Below, one piece after another: positions 43,193-52,302 of a stretch of 64,000 bases of DNA. The notes beneath the pieces were generated by a model. That model did not search any database, had not been told where the DNA came from, and saw only the letters and a list, made by a program, of their open reading frames with translations. Each line of letters starts with the position of its first letter. Within the stretch, counting starts at the first letter, position 1. The position numbers and the translations under genes are program-made. The stretch is from assembly GCF_016908595.1 (NCBI RefSeq), contig NZ_JAFBEC010000007.1, positions 124,001-188,000 on the forward strand. The letters are read 5' to 3'. Origin of the DNA: Geomicrobium sediminis. GTDB taxonomy: Bacteria; Bacillota; Bacilli; Bacillales; Marinococcaceae.

Positions 43193-43791
43193 GACATTTC
43201 TCCCCATCTTTTAAATAGTTCATGTTCTACATTCAAACGATCAAGAACTTTACCAACGACGAAATTAATCAAATCATCCATCGATTGTGGCTGATGATAA
43301 AACCCAGGCATCGCAGGAATAATTGCTGCTCCTAAATCAGAAAGTCGTTTCATATTCTCTAAGTGAATGCTATGAAGCGGTGTTTCTCTTGGTACGATGA
43401 GTAGAGGTCTTCCTTCTTTCAACGTGACATCTGCAGAACGCTCCAAGAGAGATCCGGAATTCCCGTGTGCCATTTTTGATAGCGTCCCCATTGAACACGG
43501 AACAACGATCATGCCGTCATGCTTGTATGAGCCACTTGCAATCGGTGCAGAAAAATCTTGTTTTCCATGAACTTGTAAATCTCCAGAAGGAAATAGCTTC
43601 TTCAAGCAAGCCTCTTTATCTGAAATATCAAGGCCAACTTCTTGGTCGAACACTTGCCAAGCGGCACTCGACATAAGGAAATGAATTCGATGTCCTTCCT
43701 CTAACAACGTCTGAACGAGGCGAATTCCATAAATGGCTCCGCTTGCTCCTGTCATTGCGACTGCAAACGTGCGCTGATCTTTGTTCGTCAT
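43189..43791 (-). CDS. ubiX: UbiX/Pad1-type flavin prenyltransferase
   Basis: UbiX-type enzymes make prenylated FMN, the cofactor of UbiD decarboxylases. The 200 residues show the FMN loop MTGASGAIYGIRLVQTLL (about 13-30), SSAAWQVF, VVPCSMGTLSKMAHG and IVPRETPLHSIHLENM. In futalosine organisms a UbiX-type protein supports the late decarboxylation (MqnL-like) step. The UbiD partner is not in this window. Overlaps of 4 bases on both sides place it in a tight operon with mqnA and the UbiA-type gene. Confidence 0.92.
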   Translation of the reverse strand: MTNKDQRTFAVAMTGASGAIYGIRLVQTLLEEGHRIHFLMSSAAWQVFDQEVGLDISDKEACLKKLFPSGDLQVHGKQDFSAPIASGSYKHDGMIVVPCSMGTLSKMAHGNSGSLLERSADVTLKEGRPLLIVPRETPLHSIHLENMKRLSDLGAAIIPAMPGFYHQPQSMDDLINFVVGKVLDRLNVEHELFKRWGEMS

Positions 43792-44651
43792 AACATAAAA
43801 TCTCCAATCGTAAAGGCGAGCATGAGCATGCTAATAATGCCATTCATCGTAAAGAACGCGACATTCACCTTCGATAAATCGTTATGAGACACTAAACTAT
43901 GCTCATAAATCATAATTCCAGCACAAATCATTGCGCCGAGGAAGAAGATCCATCCAAGTGGCGATGTTAATGATAAGAGAACGAGTGCGACGATACTAAT
44001 TACGTGACTCCCTCTTGCAATCATTAATGCTTTTTTGATTCCAAAACGAGCGGGGACAGAATGCAATCCGTTTTTGCGATCATAATCTGCATCTTGTGTC
44101 GCATAAATAATATCAAACCCTGCAGTCCAAAACATCACAACTAAGAACAAAAGAATTGCAACCGGACTAATCGTTCCCGTTGCACCGACCCACCCTCCAA
44201 GAGGAGCCAGTGCAATTGTCATTCCGAGAATAAAGTGACATGCCCACGTAAACCGCTTCGTATAGGAATACAAGACAAGAAAGAAAACGGCAAGTGGCAG
44301 TAAATACACCGCGAGCATATTTAACTGGAACGCTGCGATAAAGAGCATCGCAAACGAAACGACGATAAATATAGTCACTTCAGTATACGAAAGTAATCCT
44401 GCCGGTATGGCCCTGTCCTTCGTTCTTGGATTTCGTTTGTCAATGACAGCATCAATCACACGGTTCAAACTCATCGCTGCACTTCTTGCACCGACCATCG
44501 CAACTGTAATCCAAATCCATTGCCACAGTGTAGGCCAAGCCCCGTTTTCAACGAAACTTCCTAAAATCGCTCCTAAAAAGGCAAAAGGAAGTGCGAAAAC
44601 GGTATGTTCAAACTTGATCATCTCAAGAATAACCTTAAGTTTCCTCATCAT
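43788..44651 (-). CDS. mqnP: UbiA-type prenyltransferase, probable MqnP
   Basis: This 287-residue membrane enzyme (eight or nine hydrophobic segments) has the two Asp-rich motifs of the UbiA family: [18 protein letters not shown] (about 63-80) and [18 protein letters not shown] (about 187-204). In this setting it should attach the heptaprenyl chain to the dihydroxynaphthoate intermediate of the futalosine pathway (inference from neighbours mqnA, ubiX, menG, hepS and hepT). A MenA or 4-hydroxybenzoate role is less likely, as the sequence resembles the UbiA rather than the MenA branch. The ATG overlaps the menG stop. Confidence 0.87.
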   Translation of the reverse strand: MMRKLKVILEMIKFEHTVFALPFAFLGAILGSFVENGAWPTLWQWIWITVAMVGARSAAMSLNRVIDAVIDKRNPRTKDRAIPAGLLSYTEVTIFIVVSFAMLFIAAFQLNMLAVYLLPLAVFFLVLYSYTKRFTWACHFILGMTIALAPLGGWVGATGTISPVAILLFLVVMFWTAGFDIIYATQDADYDRKNGLHSVPARFGIKKALMIARGSHVISIVALVLLSLTSPLGWIFFLGAMICAGIMIYEHSLVSHNDLSKVNVAFFTMNGIISMLMLAFTIGDFML

Positions 44652-45373
44652 ACAGTTTCCCCTTGTTCTGATGGTTTAAAACCCCAGTGTCCCGCTGCCG
44701 CACCACCAGCATAGCTTTTAAAGTTCACATCAATAAACCCTTCGTCTAAAAACCATGTGGAAAGAACATCTTTCTTTGGAAACGTTGTCGTAGAATCATG
44801 CAACCACTGATATTCCTCTTTACTCTTTGCGAAAAATTTACCAAGTCGTGGCATCACTTGTTTAAAGTACACCGAATAAAACGGACGGAAGAATGGATTT
44901 TCTGGATGCGATGTCTCTAGACAGACGACTTGTCCCCCTGGTTTTAATACACGGTACATCTCTTGAATCGCAACCTGCGGATCAGGTACGTTTCTTAAGC
45001 CAAACCCAATCGTCACAACGTGAAAGGAGTTGTCCTCAAACGGTAACTCCATTGCATTCCCATGAACGAGTTCCACGTTCTCTAAACCGTGGGTTTTCAC
45101 TTTTTCTTTTCCGACCTCTAACATGTTTTTGCTAAAGTCAAGGCCCGTGACTTGTCCTTTGCCTTCCAGTTCCTCTGAAATTGCGATTGTCCAATCGGCT
45201 GTTCCACAACAAACGTCCAACACTTTGCCTTCTACCGGAATTGACATTTTTCCCATAATATCTTTACGCCAAGATTTGTGCATGTTTAAACTAATAACAC
45301 CATTCATCTTGTCGTATTGTGTTGAAATCGACTCAAACACTTCGTGAACGTGTTTTTCTTTCGCATTCACCAC
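44648..45373 (-). CDS. menG: Demethylmenaquinone methyltransferase
   Basis: This SAM-dependent enzyme performs the last methylation in menaquinone synthesis (menH/ubiE in older naming). The 241 residues have [15 protein letters not shown] (motif I, about 50-64), [21 protein letters not shown] and [20 protein letters not shown]. The GTG start at 45373 has AAGGGGA upstream. It lies 29 bp after hepS, as in the B. subtilis hepS-menH-hepT order, but here three genes are inserted before hepT. Confidence 0.95.
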   Translation of the reverse strand: MVNAKEKHVHEVFESISTQYDKMNGVISLNMHKSWRKDIMGKMSIPVEGKVLDVCCGTADWTIAISEELEGKGQVTGLDFSKNMLEVGKEKVKTHGLENVELVHGNAMELPFEDNSFHVVTIGFGLRNVPDPQVAIQEMYRVLKPGGQVVCLETSHPENPFFRPFYSVYFKQVMPRLGKFFAKSKEEYQWLHDSTTTFPKKDVLSTWFLDEGFIDVNFKSYAGGAAAGHWGFKPSEQGETV

Positions 45374-45402
45374 GTAGGTTTCCCCTTCCCATTTAAAGCG
45401 CT

Positions 45403-46182
45403 TTACTTATTCACAAGTTCCATAAATCGTTTTTTCAATTGCGTTGAGAGTGCTGCTTCATTGTCTTGATACGAAGCGAGCAGTCGATCTTTCACATTGG
45501 CTGCTACGACTTCTAAATTAGATATCATTTCTTGAATGTAGTTCTCACGATCCCGATCTGTCGGCTCAATTGCAAAGAGTGGTGACAAGCGCGCAGAACC
45601 AAACGGCTCTTTATCTTGTTCTGCATGTTCTATTAAATCTAGCAATCGACGATAAGTTAAGAAGTGACCTGCAAAATCAGCAATCGAGCGTTGATTAAAA
45701 TAGATGCCTACGTTTTGAATGAGAGTGGCTTCCATCGTCGTAATGAGTTCTTCTAATTCCTCTAAGTCTTTCCATCCGCGCTCATGTAGACGAATCTTCG
45801 CATTATTCGTCTTCTGAATCGACCTTGAGAACACACGAACGAGGCCTACATCACCAAGCTTTGAAAGCTCACTGTAATATAAGCTACTATACCAATCGCC
45901 TGCTAGTACGACGAGTTGCTTTTCTTTTTCACGTTGTTCGTTTTCATTATGTAAAGGTACATATTGATGAGTCGTAAGCGCAGCATCTACTAGTAAACCT
46001 GCTGTCACACGCTTAACTTCCTCTTCTTCTCGAAGATTGTCATCTTGAATGCTGTTAATTAGCAAATACGTCTTATCTTCATCAATAGAAACTCTCGTAA
46101 TGTGATCGTGTAGATAACGGTGATCACTTAGCTTTAAAAAACGATCGTGTACGTAATCATATCGCTCATTTTCATTCATCAT
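45403..46182 (-). CDS. hepS: Heptaprenyl diphosphate synthase component I
   Basis: HepS is the small regulatory subunit that pairs with HepT. The 259-residue, mostly helical protein contains [20 protein letters not shown] and [28 protein letters not shown], typical for the family. I chose ATG 46182 ([15 protein letters not shown]) with GAGG about 9 nt upstream; the frame extends 10 codons further without a clear site. It lies downstream of mtrB. Confidence 0.88.
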   Translation of the reverse strand: MMNENERYDYVHDRFLKLSDHRYLHDHITRVSIDEDKTYLLINSIQDDNLREEEEVKRVTAGLLVDAALTTHQYVPLHNENEQREKEKQLVVLAGDWYSSLYYSELSKLGDVGLVRVFSRSIQKTNNAKIRLHERGWKDLEELEELITTMEATLIQNVGIYFNQRSIADFAGHFLTYRRLLDLIEHAEQDKEPFGSARLSPLFAIEPTDRDRENYIQEMISNLEVVAANVKDRLLASYQDNEAALSTQLKKRFMELVNK

Positions 46183-46235
46183 ACGTCTCATCCTCTTCTT
46201 CCTTAGATGCAACCTCGCTGCTCAATTCATCGAAA

Positions 46236-46272
46236 AGCCAGCATGCAATCACGACCTCGACGCATACTGGCT
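46236..46272 (-). terminator. Weak terminator-like hairpin between mtrB and hepS
   Basis: AGCCAG-c-ATGC pairs with GCAT-a-CTGGCT around a 14-nt loop. Only four T follow on the minus strand, so termination may be partial. Confidence 0.45.
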
Positions 46273-46291
46273 GTTACAAGAACTTCAAAGC

Positions 46292-46513
46292 TTAGTTTCC
46301 TTCTGTGTACATCTCACCATGGCCCGTCTGAATGAAGGCTTTCCCTCTTATCTTAACGGCAGAGGTGTGTTCCGTAAACTGCCCGATCATCACTTCACCT
46401 TTATCCAGTTTTTCAGAATGATGAAACCGTGTCGTATTGCCTCTCGTTAAACCGATAACATTCACACCATCTTCTTCAGCACGAACTACAAAAAAATCAT
46501 TCGATTGCCCCAA
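46292..46513 (-). CDS. mtrB: Tryptophan RNA-binding attenuation protein TRAP
   Basis: TRAP forms an 11-subunit ring that, with tryptophan, wraps (G/U)AG-repeat RNA. The 73-residue protein is close to the B. subtilis one: [31 protein letters not shown] and [19 protein letters not shown], keeping the RNA-contacting Lys and the Lys-x-Arg. The start is TTG 46513 with AAAGGAG 8 nt upstream. It follows folE by 13 bp. Its probable target, the trp leader, is 9 kb away in this window. Confidence 0.97.
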   Translation of the reverse strand: MGQSNDFFVVRAEEDGVNVIGLTRGNTTRFHHSEKLDKGEVMIGQFTEHTSAVKIRGKAFIQTGHGEMYTEGN

Positions 46514-46526
46514 AAGTACCGCTCCT

Positions 46527-47093
46527 TTATCCTTTAATCAACGATAGTACTTCTTGTCTTGACGACTCATCGTTTGCAAAAACGCCACGTACTGCAGATG
46601 TTACCGTTGAACTTCCAGGCTTTTGTATTCCACGCATCGTCATACACATATGTTCTGCTTCAACAATTACCATGACACCGTGTGGCTCAAGTGTCTCAAG
46701 CATTGCGTCAGCAACCGTCGATGTAATTCTTTCTTGGAGTTGAGGTCTTCTCGTTACCGTTTCAACAACACGTGCTAGCTTACTTAGCCCAGTTACAGTT
46801 CCATTTTTAGGAATATAACCGACGTGTACTTTTCCGAAAAACGGCAATAAATGGTGCTCACACATACTATAGAAGGTAATATCTTTCACGAGAACGAGTT
46901 CTTCGTGTTCCTCTCCAAACACCGTCTGCAAATGTGTCGTTGGATCTTCATCTATACCACTAAACACTTCCTCGTACATGCGCGCAACGCGAGCAGGTGT
47001 ATCTTTAATTCCTTCACGATCTGGATTGTCACCGATCGCTTCTAAAATATGACGGACCGCTGTTTCAATTTTATCTTTATCGAACTTTGTCAT
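46527..47093 (-). CDS. folE: GTP cyclohydrolase I
   Basis: FolE (mtrA) opens GTP to dihydroneopterin triphosphate, the first step of folate synthesis. The 188 residues include zinc ligands in [20 protein letters not shown] (about 85-104) and the Cys of [18 protein letters not shown], plus the signature [29 protein letters not shown] precedes the ATG. The folE-mtrB pair is conserved, as in B. subtilis. Confidence 0.97.
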   Translation of the reverse strand: MTKFDKDKIETAVRHILEAIGDNPDREGIKDTPARVARMYEEVFSGIDEDPTTHLQTVFGEEHEELVLVKDITFYSMCEHHLLPFFGKVHVGYIPKNGTVTGLSKLARVVETVTRRPQLQERITSTVADAMLETLEPHGVMVIVEAEHMCMTMRGIQKPGSSTVTSAVRGVFANDESSRQEVLSLIKG

Positions 47094-47126
47094 GTATTGG
47101 CCCCTCCTCGTCTTTAATCGCTAGAA

Positions 47127-47155
47127 ATTTTAGCATAGGGCCTACTAGAAAGCAA
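47127..47155 (-). promoter_or_regulatory. folE-mtrB promoter
   Basis: TTGCTT (plus 47150-47155), 17 nt, TAAAAT (127-132), with TGC before the -10. A second site, TTGCTC-16 nt-TACAAT, lies about 50 bp further upstream. Confidence 0.6.
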
Positions 47156-47332
47156 TTCCCTTTAGACTCTATTGTAACATCATCGCGTAAAAGAGCAAAA
47201 AAAATACCCCTTAAACATGACTAAAATCACAAATTGCGTAAACTCATCGTTCCCATTGACGTAATGCGATTAGAAAAACCACTTTCTTCCATATTATTAC
47301 TGTTATAGAGAACATTAAATTATCGAACACAA

Positions 47333-47373
47333 AAAATAAAGAACCCCGCACTTCGGGATCCTTTATTCATCGG
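47333..47373 (-). terminator. Terminator of spoIVA
   Basis: ATAAAG/CTTTAT and CCCG/CGGG stems with small mismatches, then TTTATTTTTTG on the minus strand, about 30 bp after the spoIVA stop. Confidence 0.7.
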
Positions 47374-47402
47374 TATAGCAGATTCAGTAAAGTCGGTTGA
47401 TT

Positions 47403-48884
47403 TTACAAGATGATGGCAATCAATCCACCAGAGCCTTCATTAATGATACGCTCTAACGTTTCTTTTAGTTTATAGCGTGCATTTTCCGGCATTAATGATA
47501 ATTTCGCTTGAATTCCTTCGCGAACAATGGAGTTCAACGACCTTCCGAAAATATCTGAATTCCAGATGGAAAGTGGATTTTCTTCGAAATCTTGCATCAA
47601 GTAACGGATTAATTCTTCACTTTGTTTCTCTGTGCCGATAATTGGTGCGAATTCACTCTCGACATCGACTTTAATCATATGAATGGACGGTGCAACTGCC
47701 CGTAAGCGAACGCCGAACCTTGAACCTTGGCGAATGAGTTCAGGTTCATCTAAACTCATGTCCGTCGTTGCAGGTGCAGCAATACCGTAACCGGTTTGTT
47801 TTACCATTTTCAGTGCTTCTGACACTTGATCGTATTCTGATTTTGCATGTGAGAAATCTTGCATTAGTTGTAAGAGATGGTCTTTGCCTCGGATTTCAAC
47901 ACCAACGACTTCTTTTAGAATCTCATCATACAAGTCATCTGGTGCATAAAGATCAATATCCGCAATTCCTTGCCCCATCTCAATCCCAGCAAGCGATGCA
48001 TTATCAATGAATTCGAAATCATCAGCGAAGTTCCCGACGACTCGATCAACATCACGTAACCGCTTAATGTCTTGAACGGTTTCTTTTACAGAACGCTCAT
48101 AGTCTTTTCGAAGCCAATGGTCGTCTCTTAAAACCATTACCCAGCTCGGTAAATTTACATTCACTTCATGGACTGGGAATTCAAAAAGAACTTCTCTCAA
48201 TACGCGATGGATATCATGTTCAGTCATGCTTTCCACACTCATTGATAACACAGGTACGTCATGCAATTGTTCAAGATTTGTTCGAAGTTGTTCCGTCTCA
48301 GCAGCATAAGGCCGTACGGAGTTTACAATTACGATAAACGGTTTACCCACTTCTTTTAACTCATCAATCACTCGCTCTTCAGCTTCCAAGTACTCGTGAC
48401 GAGGCAACTCACCGATGCTTCCATCTGATGTGACGACAACACCGAGTGTTGAATGTTCTTGAATGACTTTTCTCGTTCCAATTTCAGCTGCTTCTTGGAA
48501 TGGGATCGGTTCTTCATACCAAGGGGTGTTAATCATCCTCGGTCCATGCTCATCTTCATACCCTTTTGCTCCAGCAACTGCATACCCGACACAGTCTACG
48601 AGACGGATGTTGACGTCTAAGCCTTCATCCACGTGGAGTTCGACAGCAGTGTTTGGGACGAATTTTGGTTCTGTTGTCATAATCGTTTTACCAGCGGCAC
48701 TTTGAGGCAATTCATCTTGTGTACGTGCGCGCTCGACTTCACTATCCATGTACGGAAGAACGACAAGTTCCATAAACTTTTTTATAAAGGTTGACTTACC
48801 TGTTCGTACGGCTCCGACAACCCCTAAGTAAATATCGCCTCCTGTACGTTCTGCGATATCTTTAAAGATATCCACTTTTTCCAC
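47403..48884 (-). CDS. spoIVA: Stage IV sporulation protein A, spore coat morphogenetic ATPase
   Basis: SpoIVA polymerises on the forespore surface using ATP and forms the base of the coat. The 493 residues begin MEKVDIFKDIAERTGGDIYL, with Walker A GAVRTGKST (about 24-32), a switch region IRLVDCVGYAV (about 94-104), a middle domain and the C-terminal basement-targeting end GSGGLIAIIL. The start is a GTG with GGAGGGG upstream, and a sigma-E promoter precedes it. Confidence 0.98.
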   Translation of the reverse strand: MEKVDIFKDIAERTGGDIYLGVVGAVRTGKSTFIKKFMELVVLPYMDSEVERARTQDELPQSAAGKTIMTTEPKFVPNTAVELHVDEGLDVNIRLVDCVGYAVAGAKGYEDEHGPRMINTPWYEEPIPFQEAAEIGTRKVIQEHSTLGVVVTSDGSIGELPRHEYLEAEERVIDELKEVGKPFIVIVNSVRPYAAETEQLRTNLEQLHDVPVLSMSVESMTEHDIHRVLREVLFEFPVHEVNVNLPSWVMVLRDDHWLRKDYERSVKETVQDIKRLRDVDRVVGNFADDFEFIDNASLAGIEMGQGIADIDLYAPDDLYDEILKEVVGVEIRGKDHLLQLMQDFSHAKSEYDQVSEALKMVKQTGYGIAAPATTDMSLDEPELIRQGSRFGVRLRAVAPSIHMIKVDVESEFAPIIGTEKQSEELIRYLMQDFEENPLSIWNSDIFGRSLNSIVREGIQAKLSLMPENARYKLKETLERIINEGSGGLIAIIL

Positions 48885-48940
48885 GAGATCCCCTCCGTTC
48901 TAAAATTAACTCCACCGTTTCATAAATTCTGTGTCAAAAC

Positions 48941-48970
48941 ATTCTATGATGTTGTCCACCTCTTTATGAC
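48941..48970 (-). promoter_or_regulatory. Sigma-E promoter of spoIVA
   Basis: On the minus strand GTCATAAA (plus 48963-48970), 14 nt, CATAGAAT (941-948), a good match to mother-cell sigma-E sites, lies about 57 bp before the GTG start. Confidence 0.75.
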
Positions 48971-49010
48971 AGTCTTTGAAAAGGTGGCAGTTTAGTTTTA
49001 AAGAATAAAC

Positions 49011-49054
49011 AAAAAACCTCTTCTTCTCTATATATAGATAGAGTGAAGAGGTTT
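49011..49054 (-). terminator. Terminator of yphE-yphF
   Basis: AAACCTCTTC (49014-49023) pairs with GAAGAGGTTT (49045-49054); six T follow on the minus strand. Confidence 0.88.
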
Positions 49055-49067
49055 AGAACTACTTTCA

Positions 49068-49796
49068 TCAGTTGACATCGCCAATCATATTCGGTTCCCC
49101 ATCTTCAATTGAGTAAGGAACAGAGTATACCGGAGCTACAGGAAATTCATCCGTTAATATGGAACGAATATCTTCTTCATCTTCTGGCTCGGCGTCATAC
49201 TCTTGAAGCAGGCGATTAAGATCAATTGCGTAATCGATAATCGCACGACCTTCACGATCAACATAAATAGGTAAGTTCGTCGCAAAATATGGACTTTGAA
49301 CCGTAGGTGGCTCATCTAGACCAAGCGCTTCATAATCAAGTTCGAACACACCCGGTGCAACCATCTCTTCGAGCGGCGGATAGCCGTGGGTTCTTGTATA
49401 CTGATGAACCGTCCGTTCGAATTGATTGGCTTCATGCATGACAAGTACTGGAATGACACGAACTTCAGGCTCTTCTTCAACGTTAATTAACGTATAGTAG
49501 AAGTCGCCTCCATTTTCATAGGCACTTGCTGGGGCATCGTTCATAAATCCTGGAATTAACTGTGAAAAGTCGACGCGATACCGTTCATACAGCCCCGTAT
49601 CGCTCTCGAAATTCTGTATAGGCGGCACACCACGTTGTTCTTGAAATTCGTCGACCGCTGCCTGAACAGACTGCAACTGTTCGTTATGTGGGAACCCGCG
49701 GGAACCTGTACCGTCACCTTGAACGTTTGATTGGCATCCAATAAGTAGGCATGCTAAAAAAACAACACTAAGCCACTTGAACTTACGTTGATTCAA
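49068..49796 (-). CDS. yphF: YphF-like lipoprotein
   Basis: The 242-residue protein has a signal peptide with lipobox LLIGC (Cys about residue 20 from the chosen start) followed by a polar mature part with two similar blocks (EFQEQRGVPPIQN and YTRTHGYPPLEE). Function is unknown; it is conserved next to spoIVA. I chose TTG 49796 with GGAG 8 nt upstream; a GTG nine bases earlier overlaps its own ribosome site. It is preceded by yphE. Confidence 0.82.
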   Translation of the reverse strand: MNQRKFKWLSVVFLACLLIGCQSNVQGDGTGSRGFPHNEQLQSVQAAVDEFQEQRGVPPIQNFESDTGLYERYRVDFSQLIPGFMNDAPASAYENGGDFYYTLINVEEEPEVRVIPVLVMHEANQFERTVHQYTRTHGYPPLEEMVAPGVFELDYEALGLDEPPTVQSPYFATNLPIYVDREGRAIIDYAIDLNRLLQEYDAEPEDEEDIRSILTDEFPVAPVYSVPYSIEDGEPNMIGDVN

Positions 49797-49818
49797 AAAA
49801 CTCACTCCAAAGCACAGA

Positions 49819-50019
49819 CTACAAATCTGCTCTTGAACCTGGTACGACGACGACGAGCACGATCAGTCCGGCAATAATGATACAAATAAATGAAAAACTA
49901 AGCACGATAAAACGGAGAAAACCCGACAACTTCTCTTTTCCAAGTAGTGCTGTGACTGCAGATACGAACATCAGCCCTAAACCGATAAACGAAAGCCACA
50001 TTGACTCTAATGGGGTCAT
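49819..50019 (-). CDS. yphE: YphE-like DUF2768 membrane protein
   Basis: A 66-residue protein with two hydrophobic helices (about 5-26 and 35-60), SMWLSFIGLGLMFVSAVTAL and IVLSFSFICIIIAGLIVLVV. Function is unknown. It is upstream of yphF by about 20 bp, and the pair appears cotranscribed. Confidence 0.82.
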   Translation of the reverse strand: MTPLESMWLSFIGLGLMFVSAVTALLGKEKLSGFLRFIVLSFSFICIIIAGLIVLVVVVPGSRADL

Positions 50020-50119
50020 CTTCCACCCTCCTTCAATTACACTTGTCCATTATAGCATAGCTACAAACACCGGCGCACTGCCTACAAACTCAAGTGTTGA
50101 AAAATGTTCAAACAAATAA

Positions 50120-50145
50120 AACCGGAGAACTCGGGTTCTCCGGTT
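50120..50145 (-). terminator. Hairpin downstream of the SpoVIF-like gene
   Basis: AACCGGAGAAC (50120-50130) and its exact complement (50135-50145) with a TCGG loop; moderately T-rich sequence follows on the minus strand. It is about 107 bp beyond the stop. The rest of this 233-bp gap shows nothing clear. Confidence 0.65.
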
Positions 50146-50252
50146 GACTAAATCTCTCTTCCAAAAAGTGGGTTCCTTGTTGGATGTGGTTCACTGTTAT
50201 CCTATGCGACACGTGCAGACATTGAACTATACGAACGCCCAACAAATGAGAA

Positions 50253-50510
50253 TTAACCTCTAAATAATTGGCTTAACGATTGAAAATCAAGAGGCATCTC
50301 ATTATTCGTAATTGCATGGACGAGCTGATCTTCTTTTTCTCGTGATACTCGTACGCCTGCCATACGAGCAACATCGTTAATTAACTGCCGTACTGTAGCT
50401 TCGTCTTGAAAATTTGCACCGCTCACCGAATTAGCCATGTTATACACATCGTCTTGATTTACTTTTGACTCTTTGTTTAGGCGGTCAAAAATGGAATCAA
50501 AGTTGTTCAT
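50253..50510 (-). CDS. Stage VI sporulation protein F-like
   Basis: The 85-residue acidic protein (MNNFDSIFDRLNKESKVNQ, VYNMANSVSGANFQDEATVR, QLINDVARMAG) resembles SpoVIF (YjcC), which acts in late coat assembly. Several related copies exist in some Bacillaceae, so a symbol is not assigned. I chose ATG 50510, 8 nt after GAAGG; a GTG three codons earlier is the alternative. It lies upstream of the yphE-yphF unit and downstream of gpsA. Confidence 0.75.
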   Translation of the reverse strand: MNNFDSIFDRLNKESKVNQDDVYNMANSVSGANFQDEATVRQLINDVARMAGVRVSREKEDQLVHAITNNEMPLDFQSLSQLFRG

Positions 50511-50574
50511 GACACACACCTTCTTTCTAGTTGATAATGCTTATGATATGTAGCTAGAAAAAAGGTGTGATTTT

Positions 50575-51606
50575 TTAGTCGGTTACATTTGGGTAAAAAT
50601 CTTCTTGTTCATTCTTCTTTAGTCGACCCATTAACTGTTCACTTGCACTCTCAGGCTGTTGATGATTAAACACAACATCATACAAAGCTGAAGTAATTGG
50701 CACTTCAATCCCTTCACGATCCGCAAGTTGTTGCATCGCTCGCGTCGTTTTTACGCCTTCAACGACCATACCCATTTCATGTAAAACCGTTTCTAACGCT
50801 TTGCCACGACCTAATTGGTAACCTGCTCGCCAGTTGCGACTATGCTTACTCGTACATGTTGCAATCAAATCACCAAGACCAGACAGGCCCGAAAATGTAA
50901 GCGGCTTTGCACCAAGATGTGTACCTAAACGTGTAATCTCAGCTAAGCCTCTCGTCATAATTGCCGATTTCGCATTGTCACCAAACCCTAATCCTTCAGC
51001 AAGTCCAACAGCAAGTGCGATGACGTTCTTTAGTGAACCGCCAAATTCCACACCGACCATATCTTCATTGGTATACACGCGAAAATGTTGGTTGTTAAAT
51101 AAGTCTTGTGCAGCCTTCGCATCATCATACGTTTCTGAAGAGACGGTTACTGTCGTCGGTTGACGCTTTGCAACTTCCTCTGCATGACTAGGCCCTGATA
51201 AACAGACAATTCCGTTCGTAACTTGATCAATCCCTGCATCCAACATCACTTCTGATACTCGCAGTAAGGAGTCTGGTTCAATTCCTTTTGATGCGTGAAT
51301 GACATATGGAAACGATTTGTTGATGTTCACAAGTGACGCAACAGTCTCTCGCATTGCAGAAGTCGGTACGCTAATTAACAAAGCATCGCCATGCTCAATA
51401 GCTTCCTCAAAGCTCGTCGTTGCTTCAAGGTTCTTTGGCAAGGTTACCGAAGGTAAGTACTTGTTATTTGTATGTTTATGATTGATCTCATCCACTTGTT
51501 CATTACGTCTTGCCCATAGTTTGACACGATGCCCATTATCTGCAAGTACCATCGCAAGTGCTGTACCCCAACTACCTGCACCTAGAACTGTCACATTCTG
51601 ACTCAT
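50575..51606 (-). CDS. gpsA: Glycerol-3-phosphate dehydrogenase, NAD(P)
   Basis: GpsA reduces dihydroxyacetone phosphate to sn-glycerol 3-phosphate for phospholipid synthesis. The 343 residues show VLGAGSWGTALAMVLADNG (about 5-23), the catalytic Lys region GGSLKNVIALAVGLAEG (about 190-206) and NSKHSRN-like CTSKHSRNWRAGYQLGRG. It is followed closely by the SpoVIF-like gene and preceded by plsY, the enzyme that uses its product. Confidence 0.97.
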   Translation of the reverse strand: MSQNVTVLGAGSWGTALAMVLADNGHRVKLWARRNEQVDEINHKHTNNKYLPSVTLPKNLEATTSFEEAIEHGDALLISVPTSAMRETVASLVNINKSFPYVIHASKGIEPDSLLRVSEVMLDAGIDQVTNGIVCLSGPSHAEEVAKRQPTTVTVSSETYDDAKAAQDLFNNQHFRVYTNEDMVGVEFGGSLKNVIALAVGLAEGLGFGDNAKSAIMTRGLAEITRLGTHLGAKPLTFSGLSGLGDLIATCTSKHSRNWRAGYQLGRGKALETVLHEMGMVVEGVKTTRAMQQLADREGIEVPITSALYDVVFNHQQPESASEQLMGRLKKNEQEDFYPNVTD

Positions 51607-51617
51607 GCAATCTCTCC

Positions 51618-52262
51618 TTATTTAGACTTTTGACCGAGCTTGCTTTCTGTGCCTGATAACAATCGTTGGATATTCGTCCGATGTCGCCAAATCGACATAA
51701 TTCCTACAACACATGTTAAAAAGAAATAAGAGATCGGATGATCATAATGATTCATCGTAAGAAAAACGAAAAACGGTGTGAAAAAAGCAAAAATCAGTGA
51801 GCCAAGTGACACATACTTTGTCACAACGATCGCTAAAATCGCGACAATTCCAACGTAAATCGCCGGAAAGAAAACGAGTGTTGCGATCACACCAATCGTT
51901 GTAGCAACGCCTTTGCCCCCACGAAAACCGTAATAGATTGGATAATTATGACCAAGAATTGCTAACAAGCCGCTTAATGCTGGAGTCCAACCAGAATATT
52001 GCTCAAAAAAGGACAGGCCTGTATTAATAAATACCATTTCTGCTAAAAAGCCAATGAAAACCGCGACAGCGCCTTTTAGTGCGTCTAGCAAAAGGACTAA
52101 AATTGCAGGACCCTTCCCTAAGACGCGTAGCGTGTTCGTTGCACCGGCATTTCCACTACCAAGTTTACGAATATCTGCTTTTTTTATTTTTTTAACGAAG
52201 ATATAGCTAAAGCTAATCGACCCGATTAAATACGCGATTATACCAGCAAGAATAATGTCCAT
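51618..52262 (-). CDS. plsY: Acyl-phosphate glycerol-3-phosphate acyltransferase
   Basis: PlsY acylates glycerol 3-phosphate from acyl-phosphate, the first step of phosphatidic acid synthesis. The 214-residue membrane protein carries the three family motifs: KLGSGNAGATNTLRVLG, GHNYPIYYGFRGGKGVAT and a C-terminal GIMSIWRHRTNIQRLLSG. It lies between der and gpsA, 11 bp before gpsA. In B. subtilis I recall plsY elsewhere (yneS), so its place here may be an insertion. Confidence 0.95.
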   Translation of the reverse strand: MDIILAGIIAYLIGSISFSYIFVKKIKKADIRKLGSGNAGATNTLRVLGKGPAILVLLLDALKGAVAVFIGFLAEMVFINTGLSFFEQYSGWTPALSGLLAILGHNYPIYYGFRGGKGVATTIGVIATLVFFPAIYVGIVAILAIVVTKYVSLGSLIFAFFTPFFVFLTMNHYDHPISYFFLTCVVGIMSIWRHRTNIQRLLSGTESKLGQKSK

Positions 52263-52302
52263 CGTTTACCCCTCTCCCCAAAGCTTCAACGATTAATATG
52301 GA

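Larger units (their letters stand above)
47094..47402 (-). other. 309-bp gene-free region between spoIVA and folE
   Basis: It holds the spoIVA terminator and two tandem promoter-like sites for folE. In B. subtilis as I recall it, the HU gene hbs lies here; no HU-like coding sequence or remnant is seen on either strand. Confidence 0.75.
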
